64,000 nt of DNA from Xenoacremonium recifei (taxonomy: Eukaryota > Ascomycota > Sordariomycetes > Hypocreales > Nectriaceae). Below are positions 35,385 to 46,429 of the stretch, piece by piece (within the stretch, counting starts at the first letter, position 1; each line of letters starts with the position of its first letter). A program made the position numbers and the translations under genes. The notes under the pieces were generated by a model. The model did not search any database, was not told where the DNA came from, and worked only from the letters and a program-made list of their open reading frames with translations. The DNA lies in NCBI GenBank assembly GCA_012184525.1, contig WOFQ01000014.1:186001-250000 (forward strand), in the 5' to 3' direction.

Positions 35385-36062
35385 TCACCTCCAAACGCCC
35401 GCACTCCTCATCACGCCATCAAACTCCTCGACGCCCACCCCGCGCGCAACACCCACGCCCCCATTCGCCTCCAGGATCATATCCTTGAGCACCTCCTCGT
35501 CGACATCCTCCTTCAACACGGCCGCCACGCGGCGCAGGTGCGCGAGCGTGATGGGGCCGTCGGCGCCGTTGGTGAACAGCCGGAAGGCCTCGTGCAGCTC
35601 GGCGTGGTGCGCGGCCGAGTCGTGCTCGCGTGAGTGGAATTTGAGCGCGCAGATCGCGAAGAAGGGCTCGTATGTGGCGTAGCCTGAGGTGTCGGGGTCG
35701 AGAATGGAGGTGAAGTCGCGGAGTTCGGAGGGGGAGGAGGGGGGGATGCCGAGGGCGCTGGGGGCGGTGTTAGTGGTTGCTTTGCTTCTTTTAGAGGGAG
35801 GATTTGGGGGTGTACATGAGCGCGGATTTGAGATCGTCAATCGGCAGAACACCGTGCTTCTCGCCATCCATCGGCTCGGCAAACAGGCTGAAGGCTTCTT
35901 TGATCTCGCCCTCTTCTTGGGGCGTGACGTTGTGTTCCTTGGCGAGCTTGGATTGGCGCGCCTTGGGGGCCGCGGTGGTGCCGGCCGGCTTGCGCTTCGG
36001 AGGCTGCGAGGCGTTAGATGGGCGGCGGATTGTTGAGGGATCGGGCTGGGGGCTCTTACCAT
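35385..36062 (-). CDS. EF-hand protein, centrin/calmodulin-like with degenerate loops
   Basis: Coding exons are 36060-36062 (the ATG alone), 35816-36003 and 35385-35757, 187 residues. The first intron starts right after the ATG; the second (donor GTACAC, branch CACTAAC) joins LKSALI to ALGIPPSS. After a basic start (MPPKRKPAG) come two EF-hand pairs: EEGEIKEAFSLF at about 35-46, LDPDTSGYATYE near 89-100, LHEAFRLFTNGADG, and a last hand around LEANGGVGVARGVGVEEF. The loops lack several calcium ligands, and the fourth is stretched by a Gly/Val insertion. The helix pattern resembles centrin and calmodulin-like proteins. Role unknown; a Cdc31- or Rad33-like structural partner is one possibility. 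Splicing is supported by frame and homology-like continuity only. Confidence 0.8.
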   Translation of the reverse strand: MVRAPSPIPQQSAAHLTPRSLRSASRPAPPRPPRRANPSSPRNTTSRPKKRARSKKPSACLPSRWMARSTVFCRLTISNPRSCTPPNPPSKRSKATTNTAPSALGIPPSSPSELRDFTSILDPDTSGYATYEPFFAICALKFHSREHDSAAHHAELHEAFRLFTNGADGPITLAHLRRVAAVLKEDVDEEVLKDMILEANGGVGVARGVGVEEFDGVMRSAGVWR

Positions 36063-36765
36063 GGGCGATGCTGTGGGCGTTGTGGATGAAGTTGTCGCGG
36101 TTCACGGTGCTGATGTCACTGGGCGTTGAAGGGAAGAAGCTCCGTACAGTGTTGTCTGACTGTGCGGTGTGGACTTTACACGGACTTGGGAGTGTCCACA
36201 ACGAAGTCCTCCCGAAATTTTCTCTTCCGTCCCAAGTTTCTCTTCATCTTAACATCTCACATAGATGCACCCAGTGACCGACCCTCACGACGGCCCTAAT
36301 AATTGCCTCGCGGGCGTCCTACAAGGTTTGTTGTCCATCGACGTCACGACATTTGCTATACACATTTCTCCTCAATTGCGCGTCTATTTGTGATTGCCCG
36401 CTTCAAAATATGCTAGAGCTTGCCGCCTCAGATGTACTACAGCGAGCAAGTGTGGACAGTGAAGCAAGATGAAAAGACGTCACGTCCAACGCGGCGTGAT
36501 TCCAGCGGATTGCCAGCGATGCCACGTCCCCGGTGACGGGTGCCTCGCGGTCCATGGAGACAACCCTTGAGACCCTGTTTGTTTGTGTGTTGAGCAGCGA
36601 TGCAGGTTTTTGCGCAAAACAAAGAATGTGATTCCATTGGTGTGTCCAACTTCGGCTACCACCTATTGCTGTTGCTAAATCTTGGGCTCTGGCGGCCTGT
36701 TGCTTGTAAACATGTGGTGTTGGCCAATGTGCCTCGACGTGCTATCGGGAAGTGACTATACGTAC
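36063..36765. other. EF-hand gene promoter and glyoxalase II 3' flank
   Basis: About 0.7 kb between two minus-strand genes. The first 200 bp next to 36062 probably hold the EF-hand leader. No further gene seen. Confidence 0.5.
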
Positions 36766-38090
36766 TCACTTGAAGCTGTTCTTCATCTCGCGCAGCTTGG
36801 CCATAACCTCCACCGGCCCCGTCTCGCCCGTCGCCTTGAGAATCTCAGGGTCCTGTTCGATATATATTAGTTGGGAGTTGCCACCTGGCACCAGTAGAAT
36901 TGCTCACCTCGACTCTCATGAAGACGTTGTGTGCCTTCTCCTGGCCCATGTTGAACTTGCCCGTCGTCACCTTGTTGTTCTCGGCATATGAGTGCAGGCT
37001 CTTGACGGCATCGCTTTGCGACACAGACGCCGCAAACTGGACGTTGGCCTTGGTGTACTCATGTCCCGGCTGCTACAGCATCAGTATCAAACACGGTGAG
37101 TTCCGTCTCGGCGACTCACGTAGATGACCGTGTCGTCGGGCAGAGCAGCCAATCGCTTGTTCAGGGCCTCGTGCATCTGCTCCGCGGACCCCTCAAAGAA
37201 ACGTCCGCAGCCTGCATCCATCGTTCAGCATTGCTCGACAATTCTATTTATGTCCCGTCCAGGCCTGGCTTACCGCCGATGAAGAGCGTGTCCCCCGTAA
37301 ACACGGCCTTGTCGCTGCCGTCCTCCATGTAGTAGCAGATGCTGTCCTGGGTGTGGCAGGGCGTGTGCACGCCTCGGACGGAGATGCCGCCCACCTGGAA
37401 GGTCTCGCCATGGCCGGGTGTCTTGGTGACGCCCTCGCAGTCCTTGCCGCCGATGATGGTCAGATTGGGCGTTCCCAGCTCGGCCAGCTGTAGTCATGGT
37501 CAGTCCGAACAGGAATGGTTTGCGTGCCGCGTTTTACCAGCTTCTTGTTTCCACCCGCGTGGTCCCAATGGCTGAGCGGTGCTTCTGTTAGTGAAGGTTC
37601 CCGGCAAACGGTAGCTGAGGTACATACTGATGGGTATTTACAATTGCCGTCAGGTTGATCTTGCCGGCCTTGATCGCATCCTTGAGGACCGGGGCAACCC
37701 TGTGCATCTATGGTGAGCCGTATGCCATCGGAGGGTTCAACAGCTTCGCCTACTCACTCTGGGGGGTGCGCGGGGTCAATGATGACGGCGTCCTTGGACT
37801 TGTCATCGACCACCAGGTAGGCATAGTTATTTCCACTCCCCTCCCCTGGATTACTATCAGCCCGGCCGGCACTGAATCCTGAACAACCCTCGTAACTTAC
37901 ACATGGGAATCGACTGGATATGCATGGCGCGGGTCGCAGCGATCTAACCACAGCCACCATCAGCCCTCGGGAGCTTACCTTACCCCTACACCCCCAAAAA
38001 AAGAATCCCCAGGCCGGAACTTACAGCAGCAGAGATGAGTCCGAGTTTGTTGGTGAGCAATCGTCGGCGGTGGGTCGCGAGGCTATACAT
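36766..38090 (-). CDS. glo2: hydroxyacylglutathione hydrolase (glyoxalase II), mitochondrial leader
   Basis: Nine exons: 38025-38090, 37901-37943, 37758-37845, 37628-37699, 37538-37571, 37274-37487, 37120-37211, 36908-37069 and 36766-36852; 285 residues. All junctions are GT-AG and restore the family sequence. The metal site is THHHWDH at 88-94, with TGDTLF and YPGHEYT further on, and GCGRFFEG between them. Residues 1-28 form a basic amphipathic leader (RRRLL, no acids) that looks like a mitochondrial presequence. Residue 29 is a second Met (MHIQSIPMW), the usual cytosolic start. The enzyme hydrolyses S-lactoylglutathione from glyoxalase I to D-lactate and glutathione. The 34-nt exon 37538-37571 encodes most of the metal motif. 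It shares the strand with Las1 196 bp upstream. Confidence 0.92.
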
Positions 38091-38286
38091 GCTCTGGTGA
38101 TGTCGAATTGCTGGCGGAGGATTTGTAATGGAGGAGCTCTCTACTTATCTGTCGGCATCATGACGTTTCCGCCGGGGCCGCACGTGATGTGATGTCGGAG
38201 AGCGACGTAAACGCGAAATGGGTATCATGAGTATCTAACATCTACAAGTAATTCCATCCTGACCATAGCCTACGGTGGCATTTTCG

Positions 38287-39257
38287 TCACGCCATGCCGA
38301 TTGGCTTTGGCTTCCAACTTCCATTGAACTGAGACCAGCCAAAGTCATCCTCCTCTTCCGTCGCAGTCTCCTGAATAGCTTCACTGGCCTCTCCCTCCAT
38401 GTCCATTTCCATGGTCTCTCCCTTCTCGTCCTCCTCTTTCAATTCCTGCACCAGCTTCGCGCACTTCACAAACACCGTATTTCCCGGCAGCGTCCTTCTT
38501 ACAACCTCCACGACTCTAACCACCATCTCCCTCTCCCACCGCCTGAGCAGCACATCCCTCACCATGCTCCGGGCCCTCTCCTCGTCCTCTTCTCGTAGAT
38601 ACGCCAACACCGCATCCCGGCACTCGCTCTCCTCCTCTCCCAGGTGCATCCAGTAGTATTCCCAAATCCAAGCCAGAGCCCGCCTCGCGGCCGCCCGCAG
38701 CTTCGCCAGCGACGGCAATTGCTCATGCGTGGCCTGGTGCCGCAGCTCTACAAACGTCGCCGGCAGCCCGATCGTCTTGGCCAACGCATACATGCTCTGT
38801 TTCCGCTGCTTGTCCTGGTGACCGTCCAACAGGCCTGTGACAAACCTGCCGCCTCCCGTGTCAGATTTCCCGAATGGCAAGCGCTTGAACATGCTACAAC
38901 TCACCGACTGAAGGCCGCAGCATAAGCCGCCCGTACCGCATAACTCGACGACGCCGCATTCTCCGACGCTACAGCATCCTCATCGTTCAGCATCGCCGCC
39001 GTCAGCAAGGCCGTCGACTCAGCCATGTGAGGGCAGTTGCCGCGCTGCATCCACATCGAAACGCGCGCGACGGCCTGATGCTGGCGCTTCCGCCGCTGGG
39101 CCTCAGTCTCGTTGCCCGGGCCGTCACCTCGGCCGGCGGCTACAGCTGAAGGAGTGGTTGCTGCGGTCGCGGCCGGTGATGCTGGCCCGTAGAACTGCCG
39201 CCGAACGAGAAGGAGTTCGTGGCGGTCGCGCCAGGGGGTGACGATGTATTGGACCAT
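38287..39257 (-). CDS. las1: Las1, pre-rRNA ITS2 endoribonuclease (HEPN)
   Basis: Exons are 38905-39257 and 38287-38845, 303 residues. The start MVQYIVTPWRDRHELL and the VSMWMQRGNCPHMAEST block are typical of Las1. The spliced junction yields SRFVTGLLDGHQDKQRK. The HEPN catalytic motif R-x4-H is RHQATH at 153-158. A long helical middle with an acidic patch leads to the short conserved end WSQFNGSWKPKPIG. With the Grc3 kinase, Las1 cuts the C2 site in ITS2 during 60S ribosome maturation. It is shorter than the 502-residue yeast protein because the C-terminal half is reduced. Located in the nucleus and nucleolus by family knowledge. Confidence 0.93.
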
Positions 39258-40259
39258 GGTGGTGTTGGAGACTGCGTTTTGGTGAGACGAGTTTTATGTG
39301 CAATTTTCAGTGGCTCTTCCAGATGTTGAGGTCGAGACAACAGTTGTAGCTGTTATCAAGCCACCAACGGTAAAAAAAAAAAAACCAAATAAGTCTCATA
39401 GATCCAGAGTCTTCTTTTTGTAGTCTGCTTATATTTCAAATTATTTTTTTCAGACTGTCGGTCTCTGAGAACTCTCTATCTCGCGTCCCTCTCCTAGAAA
39501 TTCCAGCGTCTTCACGCAACCAGCCACACCCCACGCCACACCGTGACATAATCCAGTGGACTCCCGTGGCTCACCCCCTGCCCAAACCGTCGGCTCACCA
39601 CTGGGCTGAGAAGGCGGTGGGTCCGCACAGGCCGGGGAGTTACCTCGCAGCTCCGCAACAGCCAATCAGCGTCTGCCATCTCCTCCGCCCAGACGGACCG
39701 CCGCACGGACCGCCTGTGCCACATGTTTGACAGGGGGGGCAGGTTCAAAGCACGAAAGTCGGAACGCGGCTCTGTTCGCTTAGATATTTTAGCGCCGGCG
39801 GGGCCCCCTCGAAGAAGACGTTTGGAGATCCATCCGATCCATCACCAATTCGAAGGTCACGCCCGCCCGTCACGATGAGGGAGGGGCTCGCGCCGTCGGA
39901 CTGGCGGGAAATGTCACTCACGCTGCCATTGCACACAAGACCCGATGTTTTACTTGATCGTTTTTGATCCTCTTGTATTTATTCATTTTCCTTATTCGCT
40001 TATTTGTCAGAGCAAAGGCTCCTCGGCTCCCTGTGCCGGTCACGAACTCCTGGTCCGTTTGGCGCTGTGTTGTCCCTGGGTATCTGCTCCCTAATTCCAA
40101 TTCTAACCGCAGCGTTCATGACGCTGATCTTTCAATATCCGTAGTGTTACAAAGCCAATACGCCTAAGAATGCCTTCCGTGGTTTCCATCCAGTAGCAAT
40201 GCAGAATCCCATTTTCCCATGTCCAGCCAGTTGTAGTTTGTTGGTCATTAATCATAATG
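39258..40259. other. las1 promoter and 3' flank of the acidic-protein gene
   Basis: About 1.0 kb. A run of 13 A lies near 39372, followed by a T-rich stretch. AT-richer DNA near 39950-40010 and 40230-40260 fits a 3' region of the next gene. No gene seen. Confidence 0.5.
39372..39384. repeat. poly-A tract
   Basis: Thirteen A residues about 115 bp upstream of the las1 start, T13 on the coding strand. Such poly(dA:dT) tracts often mark nucleosome-depleted promoters. Confidence 0.8.
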
Positions 40260-41327
40260 TTACTCCTCGGATTCATCCTCCTCCTCTGATTCTTCGTCTC
40301 CCTCTTCGTCTTCGTCCTCGTCAGACTTAGGAGGCTCCCAGGTCTCCTCTAGCTTGAGGCCCTTGCCCATAGGCTCTGGGTTGCGAAAGGTAGATCCCAG
40401 GAGCGAAGACACTGTAGAGCGGTAGTTGTTGAGCTGGGGGTCCTCCTCGTACTTGTCAGGGGTGTCGTAGAGACCCATGCCAACGAGAATCTCTCCCTCC
40501 TCTTCGGGCTCGTCCAGTGCATCGAATGAGAGTGCCGTGTCAGACATGGCAGGTTGCGGCATCTCGTTCTGCGGGTACGTTTCTGGCGTAGGTGGCGTAG
40601 TGGTGTTGAAGCCATGCATCACAAAAGTGTTCCAGTCCCATCCATTACACGGGGCGTTGTCCAAACCGTCGTCTTGCACCAGCAGGTTCTCCGTCATGTA
40701 CTGGTTCGGGGCGGCCGCGGTATACATGGGGGATTGCTCCTGAGGTAGCATCCTGGTTGGGGGCGAAAGATATTGCAAGCTCTCAGCGTTTTGAAAGGGC
40801 AGGTTGAGCGGAGAAAACGCCGATGCGGGCGAGGTGTTGCAAGAATATGATGCCTGCATAGGAGAGAAATGGGGATAGCTGGTATACAAGTCTTGCTGGT
40901 CCGCGTACATGTTGGGTGTCGAGAGAGGGTAGGACGTTTGTTGAGGTTGGAACTGGAGTTGCTGACCATATGAACTGGGATGCCAGCTCACGGGGCGTTG
41001 CGATCGCTTGGGGGCCTGGTTGAGATCGGTACCATAGTATAGTGAAGCTTGTTGCAGAGCCTGCTGTTGTCGTCGTTGAGCAGTGCCGTCATTCATAAGT
41101 GTCTTTCTTCGCGCAGCAATCAAGGATGACCGTGGGCTGTTGTTGGCACTGCTGGGCTTCACTACCCGCATAGCATTTCCTGGTCGTTGGCCATTCGATC
41201 CACGGGATAGTCTTCGAGATGGTTGAGAGAGTGCCATTTGCCTGGACAGGTCGTCGAGAATGGGGTCGTGAGGGTAGGCCACAGGTAGACAACCAACAGG
41301 TTGGGTGCCGTAGAGTGGGTGCATCAT
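40260..41327 (-). CDS. uncharacterised acidic, Gln/Pro/Ser-rich protein
   Basis: One uninterrupted frame of 355 residues; I do not recognise the family. The N-terminal third is basic (SRRLSRGSNGQRPGN, SLIAARRKTLMNDG) with Gln-rich helix QRRQQQALQQASLYYG. The middle is Gln/Tyr/Pro/Ser-rich and disordered. Then come an aromatic patch, NGWDWNTFVMHGF, and acidic segments including EEEGEILVGMGLYDTP and GKGLKLEETWEPPKSDE, ending in a Glu/Asp run. The non-repetitive C-terminal blocks look constrained, and aromatic-acidic patches resemble activation domains. There is no DNA-binding fold, membrane segment or signal peptide. A transcriptional co-regulator is a guess. Upstream lies an exceptionally long gene-free interval, which suggests complex control. 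Confidence 0.8.
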   Translation of the reverse strand: MMHPLYGTQPVGCLPVAYPHDPILDDLSRQMALSQPSRRLSRGSNGQRPGNAMRVVKPSSANNSPRSSLIAARRKTLMNDGTAQRRQQQALQQASLYYGTDLNQAPKRSQRPVSWHPSSYGQQLQFQPQQTSYPLSTPNMYADQQDLYTSYPHFSPMQASYSCNTSPASAFSPLNLPFQNAESLQYLSPPTRMLPQEQSPMYTAAAPNQYMTENLLVQDDGLDNAPCNGWDWNTFVMHGFNTTTPPTPETYPQNEMPQPAMSDTALSFDALDEPEEEGEILVGMGLYDTPDKYEEDPQLNNYRSTVSSLLGSTFRNPEPMGKGLKLEETWEPPKSDEDEDEEGDEESEEEDESEE

Positions 41328-42119
41328 ATTGAGAACGTGGTAGGGATGTAGGTGGAAGTCAACGGCAGAAGAGATGGTGCGTAGTAAAGAACTCTTGTTC
41401 GATCAAAAGAACAAGAGTCAAAGTATTGTGGTCGTATGGCGGTGATATTAGAATGTGAGGATCATGGTCCGTTGTGTTGACGTTGGAAGGCGAGAGAGGG
41501 CTCAGCTAAGGTTAAGTATCATGGAGCCGGGTGGGAGTTCAGAGGTATGACACCAGGGGGGCTCCAACATGAAGGGAGCAACGAAACATGGGGCACATTG
41601 ATGGCTTCAATAAGGGACAAATCGAGCCTAGCAGTGTGAACAACAACAAGATCAACTTCCCATGGATCTGGAGTGGGCCGTACAGACACAAGGTAATAAG
41701 TGACATGGGCGGTTTGGTTTGGTACCTAATAGCGAGGCAAGGCAAGGTGGTTGTGGTCCGCAACAAACGTGGGTGCATCGATGGGGGGAGTACACACAGC
41801 ACTCCTCCGAACGTACTTACATGGCATGGCGTTTGTACGGCACTCTGCGGTCTGGGCTGGCGCCTGTCCGTCCAGACGGGGGGGCGCGCTAGGATTGGCC
41901 TCCATGCCTCCCTCTCTGGCGCAAAAAGTCTGTCTCTTGTGAGTTTCTGCTCGTGCTAGGATTGCCCATCGAGCCATCCGCGGCCGGGTAGCCTGCGTCA
42001 TACGGGACGGGCAGGGGGTGTCTCAACGGACGGATTCCACAGTCCAGAGGAGGGGAGGAAGGGCAAGGAGGGTTGCCTCTGGGGCGGTACGGTAGTGCCG
42101 GAGGGGCGGATTGACGATA

Positions 42120-42194
42120 GAGCCAGACCAGGCAAGTCAAAGTCTGGTCTGTGTGAGAGACAAGACAAGAGATGGAGTGTGTCTGGTCTGGCTC
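42120..42194. repeat. 12-bp perfect inverted repeat
   Basis: GAGCCAGACCAG at 42120-42131 pairs with CTGGTCTGGCTC at 42183-42194, with a 51-bp spacer that has another GTCTGGTCTG. It could be a hairpin or a paired protein-binding site. Confidence 0.7.
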
Positions 42195-43855
42195 GGGCTG
42201 CGGAGGGCGGTGGAGTCGCGACAAGCCATTTGCGGCTGCAATCAGCTTGCCAGGTTGCCCAGAGTTCCAAGTCGGCCGGTCGGTACCACGCCGATTTTGG
42301 CGCTGCCGGCAGGGCGATGAGGCGAGGGGACGAGAGAGACAGAGAGAGCGAACAGGGTCATGGGCCGACCCCCAGGGAACCAGTCGTGTCCACTGGCCCG
42401 TCCCAGACGCTCGCGCCGCGACACTGGGCTGGCTGGGGCTTGCGAGTGGGAGGGAGAACATGAGCTTCCTGAGGCCAGGGCTCAGCAGTCTCGTCGTCCC
42501 CCCCTGCCGCTAGCCATGCCTCTTGCATGAAGCCGCCGGGCCATGGAAGGGATGGAGAAGGATTTCGGCCCACGGACCGGTGTCTCAATAGAGGCGACAG
42601 CCACCGAACCCAGCCAGTGCGAGACCACGGCAGGCCCCTCATCAGGATGGCTGGCCAGGGTGTCTTCGAGATGAGGAGGCGTGTTTCAATGATGGTGCCG
42701 CCTCTAGGGCCCTTGTGTTCTGGGGTCTCTTAGACCGGGGGAATATGCCCCACCGCTCAGAGATGGGACATTGCCTTGCCTTGCCTGGCTGCTGCTAAAA
42801 GTGCCACCGGGAAGGGGTTGCAAATCTCACTCACAGCGGCATGCGTATCACAGCGCCCGGTGGATTGGCATGCAGAGGGCTAATGATGCGTGCACCCCGC
42901 CACGAAACTCTAGGACACCCCCGACAGGCGCTTCAGAGCCCGTCGTCCAGCGAGAAATGCTTTTGAATGTTGAGCATCGGTGGGCTCTCTGGTTGGTCAA
43001 GATTTTCCAGGGTGTCGACGTAGGAGAAACAAGCCCCCCAGCCAGGGTCTGATCCGAGAACAGATGGAGATGCCAGATCTCGTCACGACACTCAAAAAGT
43101 CTCGACGGGCTGAGAGACAGCCACCACCGTCCAATAGCCCAGGACTTGAGGACGGGATCAACAAAAGCCTCTCATCTCTCGTCTCGGCGCTTCGTTCGGT
43201 AGCCTGCTGAGCTCGCGAGTCAACCAGGTCGTTAGCCGTCATCCATCTTGTTTGCTTTCCCGGGTGGCCCCTGGACCCCGGGAAGAAGTGAGACTTGCGC
43301 AGCTGTTATGGTCATGGTTCGAGGGTCACGGTGATGAGCGGTTGCAGTGACGGATGTGGGATGTGGATGGGTGACGATGATGAACGGGAGCCGGGGCTTA
43401 GCCACCGAGCGGGATACGATGCGCAGTCCGGGCCTGAAGGGTGAGGGGCCGGGCTGAGACGGAAAGCGTCCAGGCGTGCAGACAGGCAGGCTCTCCTCTC
43501 TGGATCAACTGAGGATTGTCGTCCATATGCGGGCGAGCGAGCATCGTGGAGCATCATGAACAAGCGTCCAAAGGTGGTAGACCTGCAGGGCCAGTCCGGC
43601 TGGGCTGGGATTGCGTGCGCAGGAGGTGGGAACCGGAAAGGAACGAACGCCAGCCCAGGCTTTGGCTCCTCCAGGAATCAACTGAGCGTCGGTCGTTGGC
43701 GCGGGCGGGCGTCGTCTGTGGCCATCGTGGTGGTGGTGATGGTGGCTGCCGCTGCTACTGTGCTCCGTACCGTGCGTGAGGTGAGGTGCTTCGTGCCGCT
43801 GCAGGCTAGGTAGGCTAGCAGGCCTTGCCAATTCGTGTTGCGTTGCGTTTGCGCA

Positions 43856-43879
43856 GGTAGCGGTAGCGGTAGCGGTAGC
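43856..43879. repeat. 4 x GGTAGC tandem repeat
   Basis: Four perfect hexamer copies in non-coding DNA, giving a false Gly-Ser run in one frame. Confidence 0.8.
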
Positions 43880-46411
43880 GGCGCAGTGCGTACGAATCAC
43901 GGCGCAACTCCATGCAGTCCCACGGAAGGGCGACAAAGCGATGGCATCCATCGTGGAATGAGAGTCACGGATCAGAAGACGTTAGGGTGCGGGCGGTGTG
44001 GGCGTTGGCGCTGGAGGGCGATGGAAGTGGTGCCAATTTCGCCACCACAGCCCGCACCTGCCCAGGTTCGAGTTCGAGTGCAGGGCAAGTGCGGTGGAGG
44101 CCACGAGACTGCCCGGTTCAGCACTTCGCACTATTAGGTAGTCGCGACCTGGCGCTCCTGCACCTCGCCGTGGGCGGGGCAGGTACTCTCGACCCTACCA
44201 CTTGCCGCCCTCAAGCTCCGAGGAGCACAGCGAAAAGAGGAGGAGCGAAAAATATGACCACGGACTTGCGGGCTACCATCGACCATCAACCATCCATCCA
44301 TCATCCAACCATCCACACCGGCTTCGATCCACAGCCTAGTCCACATTTCACCTCTGCCATCCACACCTGGCCTGGCCGTCGGAGGCGGCCTCATGCAGCG
44401 GGCGGAAATACCGGTAGCCTGTAGCGGAGGGACGGGAAGCCTCCCTGAAGCCCAGGCGTGAGAAAGGGGGGGGACGCCTGGGATCAGGGTGGTGTTGGCT
44501 GGCCTCAGCAGGTCGACGGTACTGTCCGAAGCGTTCAATCACCGCGGCCACGCCGGGTCCCCGTTACTTCTCGCAGTCCGGCCATCTTTCCAGCGCAGAT
44601 TCCACCAAGCTCGGCTTCTGCTGTAGGTTTGCCAGGGATGCTTAGCCTGGACCCAAACATGCTGATGAATGTGCACCAGATGGCAGGTTGCAGGCGAATG
44701 TCCCCGTCATCCGTTCGCTCGGTCTCTTCATGGTTTGTCGCCCGCCACGTTGTCCTCCGGCAACGGTCGACCCTCCGACAGCTGGTTGAGCCAGGCTCCA
44801 ATCAAGCAAGAATTCGTCCAAGTCCGAAGTATCAACCCCCTGCTCTCAAGCAAGTCGACGATCGAGCGCCAGGAATAGCCCCAAACCATGCTCGCCATGA
44901 CTAGTTTACATACGGGACTCTCTTAGAGCACCGGAAACCGAGACACATCACAAGAATGAGGATTGCCTTATCATCCACCCTCCATGTAAGGCCTGATGAC
45001 TGCATGGGGTGTAAGGCATGGTGTCGGTGTTCTACATTCCGTACATCCAATGCATACAGCATCTTCGTCGTGTGCTGCACCGGCAAGTCGCAAGCACCAA
45101 CACGATTAGCCGCTAAAGCACTTTTCCGAACAAGTCACAAAGAGAGAAAACAACTCATCATGATAGTCCGAGCCAACCCCAGTTACCGCCGTCGCTGTGA
45201 AAGACAGCAATTATCACGCATAAGGAGTCTCGGCTCTCGTCGTCGCCGCCGTCTCTCCCTTCCGTTTTGAAAGCTCATCTCCACCACAAGGTTCTGGCTG
45301 CTGACCGTCAAACCACCCAGAGCCGTGCTACAAGTACTTTGTGCGCTTGTACGATGCCGTGTCTGGGCCTGGTGCTGGCGCTGAAGCTGACCCCGGGCAG
45401 GATCCCAACCAGGCGACCATGCATGCCAGCATCCCCCCCAGCGCTTTACCCGCCCTTACGTTTGGGGGGAACCACCAGTGGGAGGACACTATCAGTGGAG
45501 TGTGGGAGAATGTTTGAGACTACCTATGCTTACGGGTGCCCAACAAGCTGCAGAGGGCTGATCAACCTGCACTCACAGGGGGGTTACCGTCCCATTGCGC
45601 CACCACCAGCGGCGTCACTCCCAACCCGGCAGTAAACTAGTTTTCTCACCCGGCGCTCCCCTCCCTCAGACCTCTCATTTCAACCAATATGCGACGCGCT
45701 TCAGAACGTCGGCACAAGTTACGGAGCGTCTTCCAGGTGGATAGCCAGGGCGCTGACCCCCCGCTAGGGGCTACCAAACGCGAGCAACAGAACATCCGCC
45801 CGCTACAACGTCAGTGGATTGGTTTCAGTCAGCTGGACACAGCAATGAGTAGCGTGGGTGCCACCATGTACGGGGTGTTGGTACTGTGTGTACCTGTCCC
45901 TGAACCGAACAGACCTCGCCAGGTTCCGGTGTTCATCAAGGCTCGAACAAGACTCTCTCAGCCAACTAAACTTGCCTTACCAAAGTCGGACACGAAGGAA
46001 AGAGATTCAATGGTGCGAGGCTTCCGCGGACCCGCCAACATCACAAATATGTGCTCCGTGCAACAGGCTGCCGGGACAGAACCCGCCGCACTACTTCGTG
46101 CGCCGCAGCAGCATTACGACGCCTCGAATCCTAGCCGAATAGGGAGCTCTACAGGTTTACAGTTCACCTACGGAGCACCATTACCTGCCTCTCTCGATAG
46201 CTCGAAGTCATTATCGCCGCACCCGGCTACTGCAGTGCAGGCAAATTTGTCTCCATCGTGACCAGCCTTGCCCATGCATCGACTCTTCTGACTCACAGCC
46301 AACCATATGGATCCTCTCTGACATCCCCATCTGAAGGGGATCGGCCGGGAAACTCAGCTCGGTCCGAAGCAACTGGCACAAAATCGTCAAACGCATCTTC
46401 CCTACTTGCGT

Positions 46412-46429
46412 ACTCCGTGCGTACGGAGT
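46412..46429. repeat. palindrome ACTCCGT-GCGT-ACGGAGT
   Basis: Two 7-bp arms with a 4-bp spacer. It is the most symmetrical member of a local cluster of CTCCGTA/TACGGAG motifs and may be a dimeric binding site. Confidence 0.65.
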
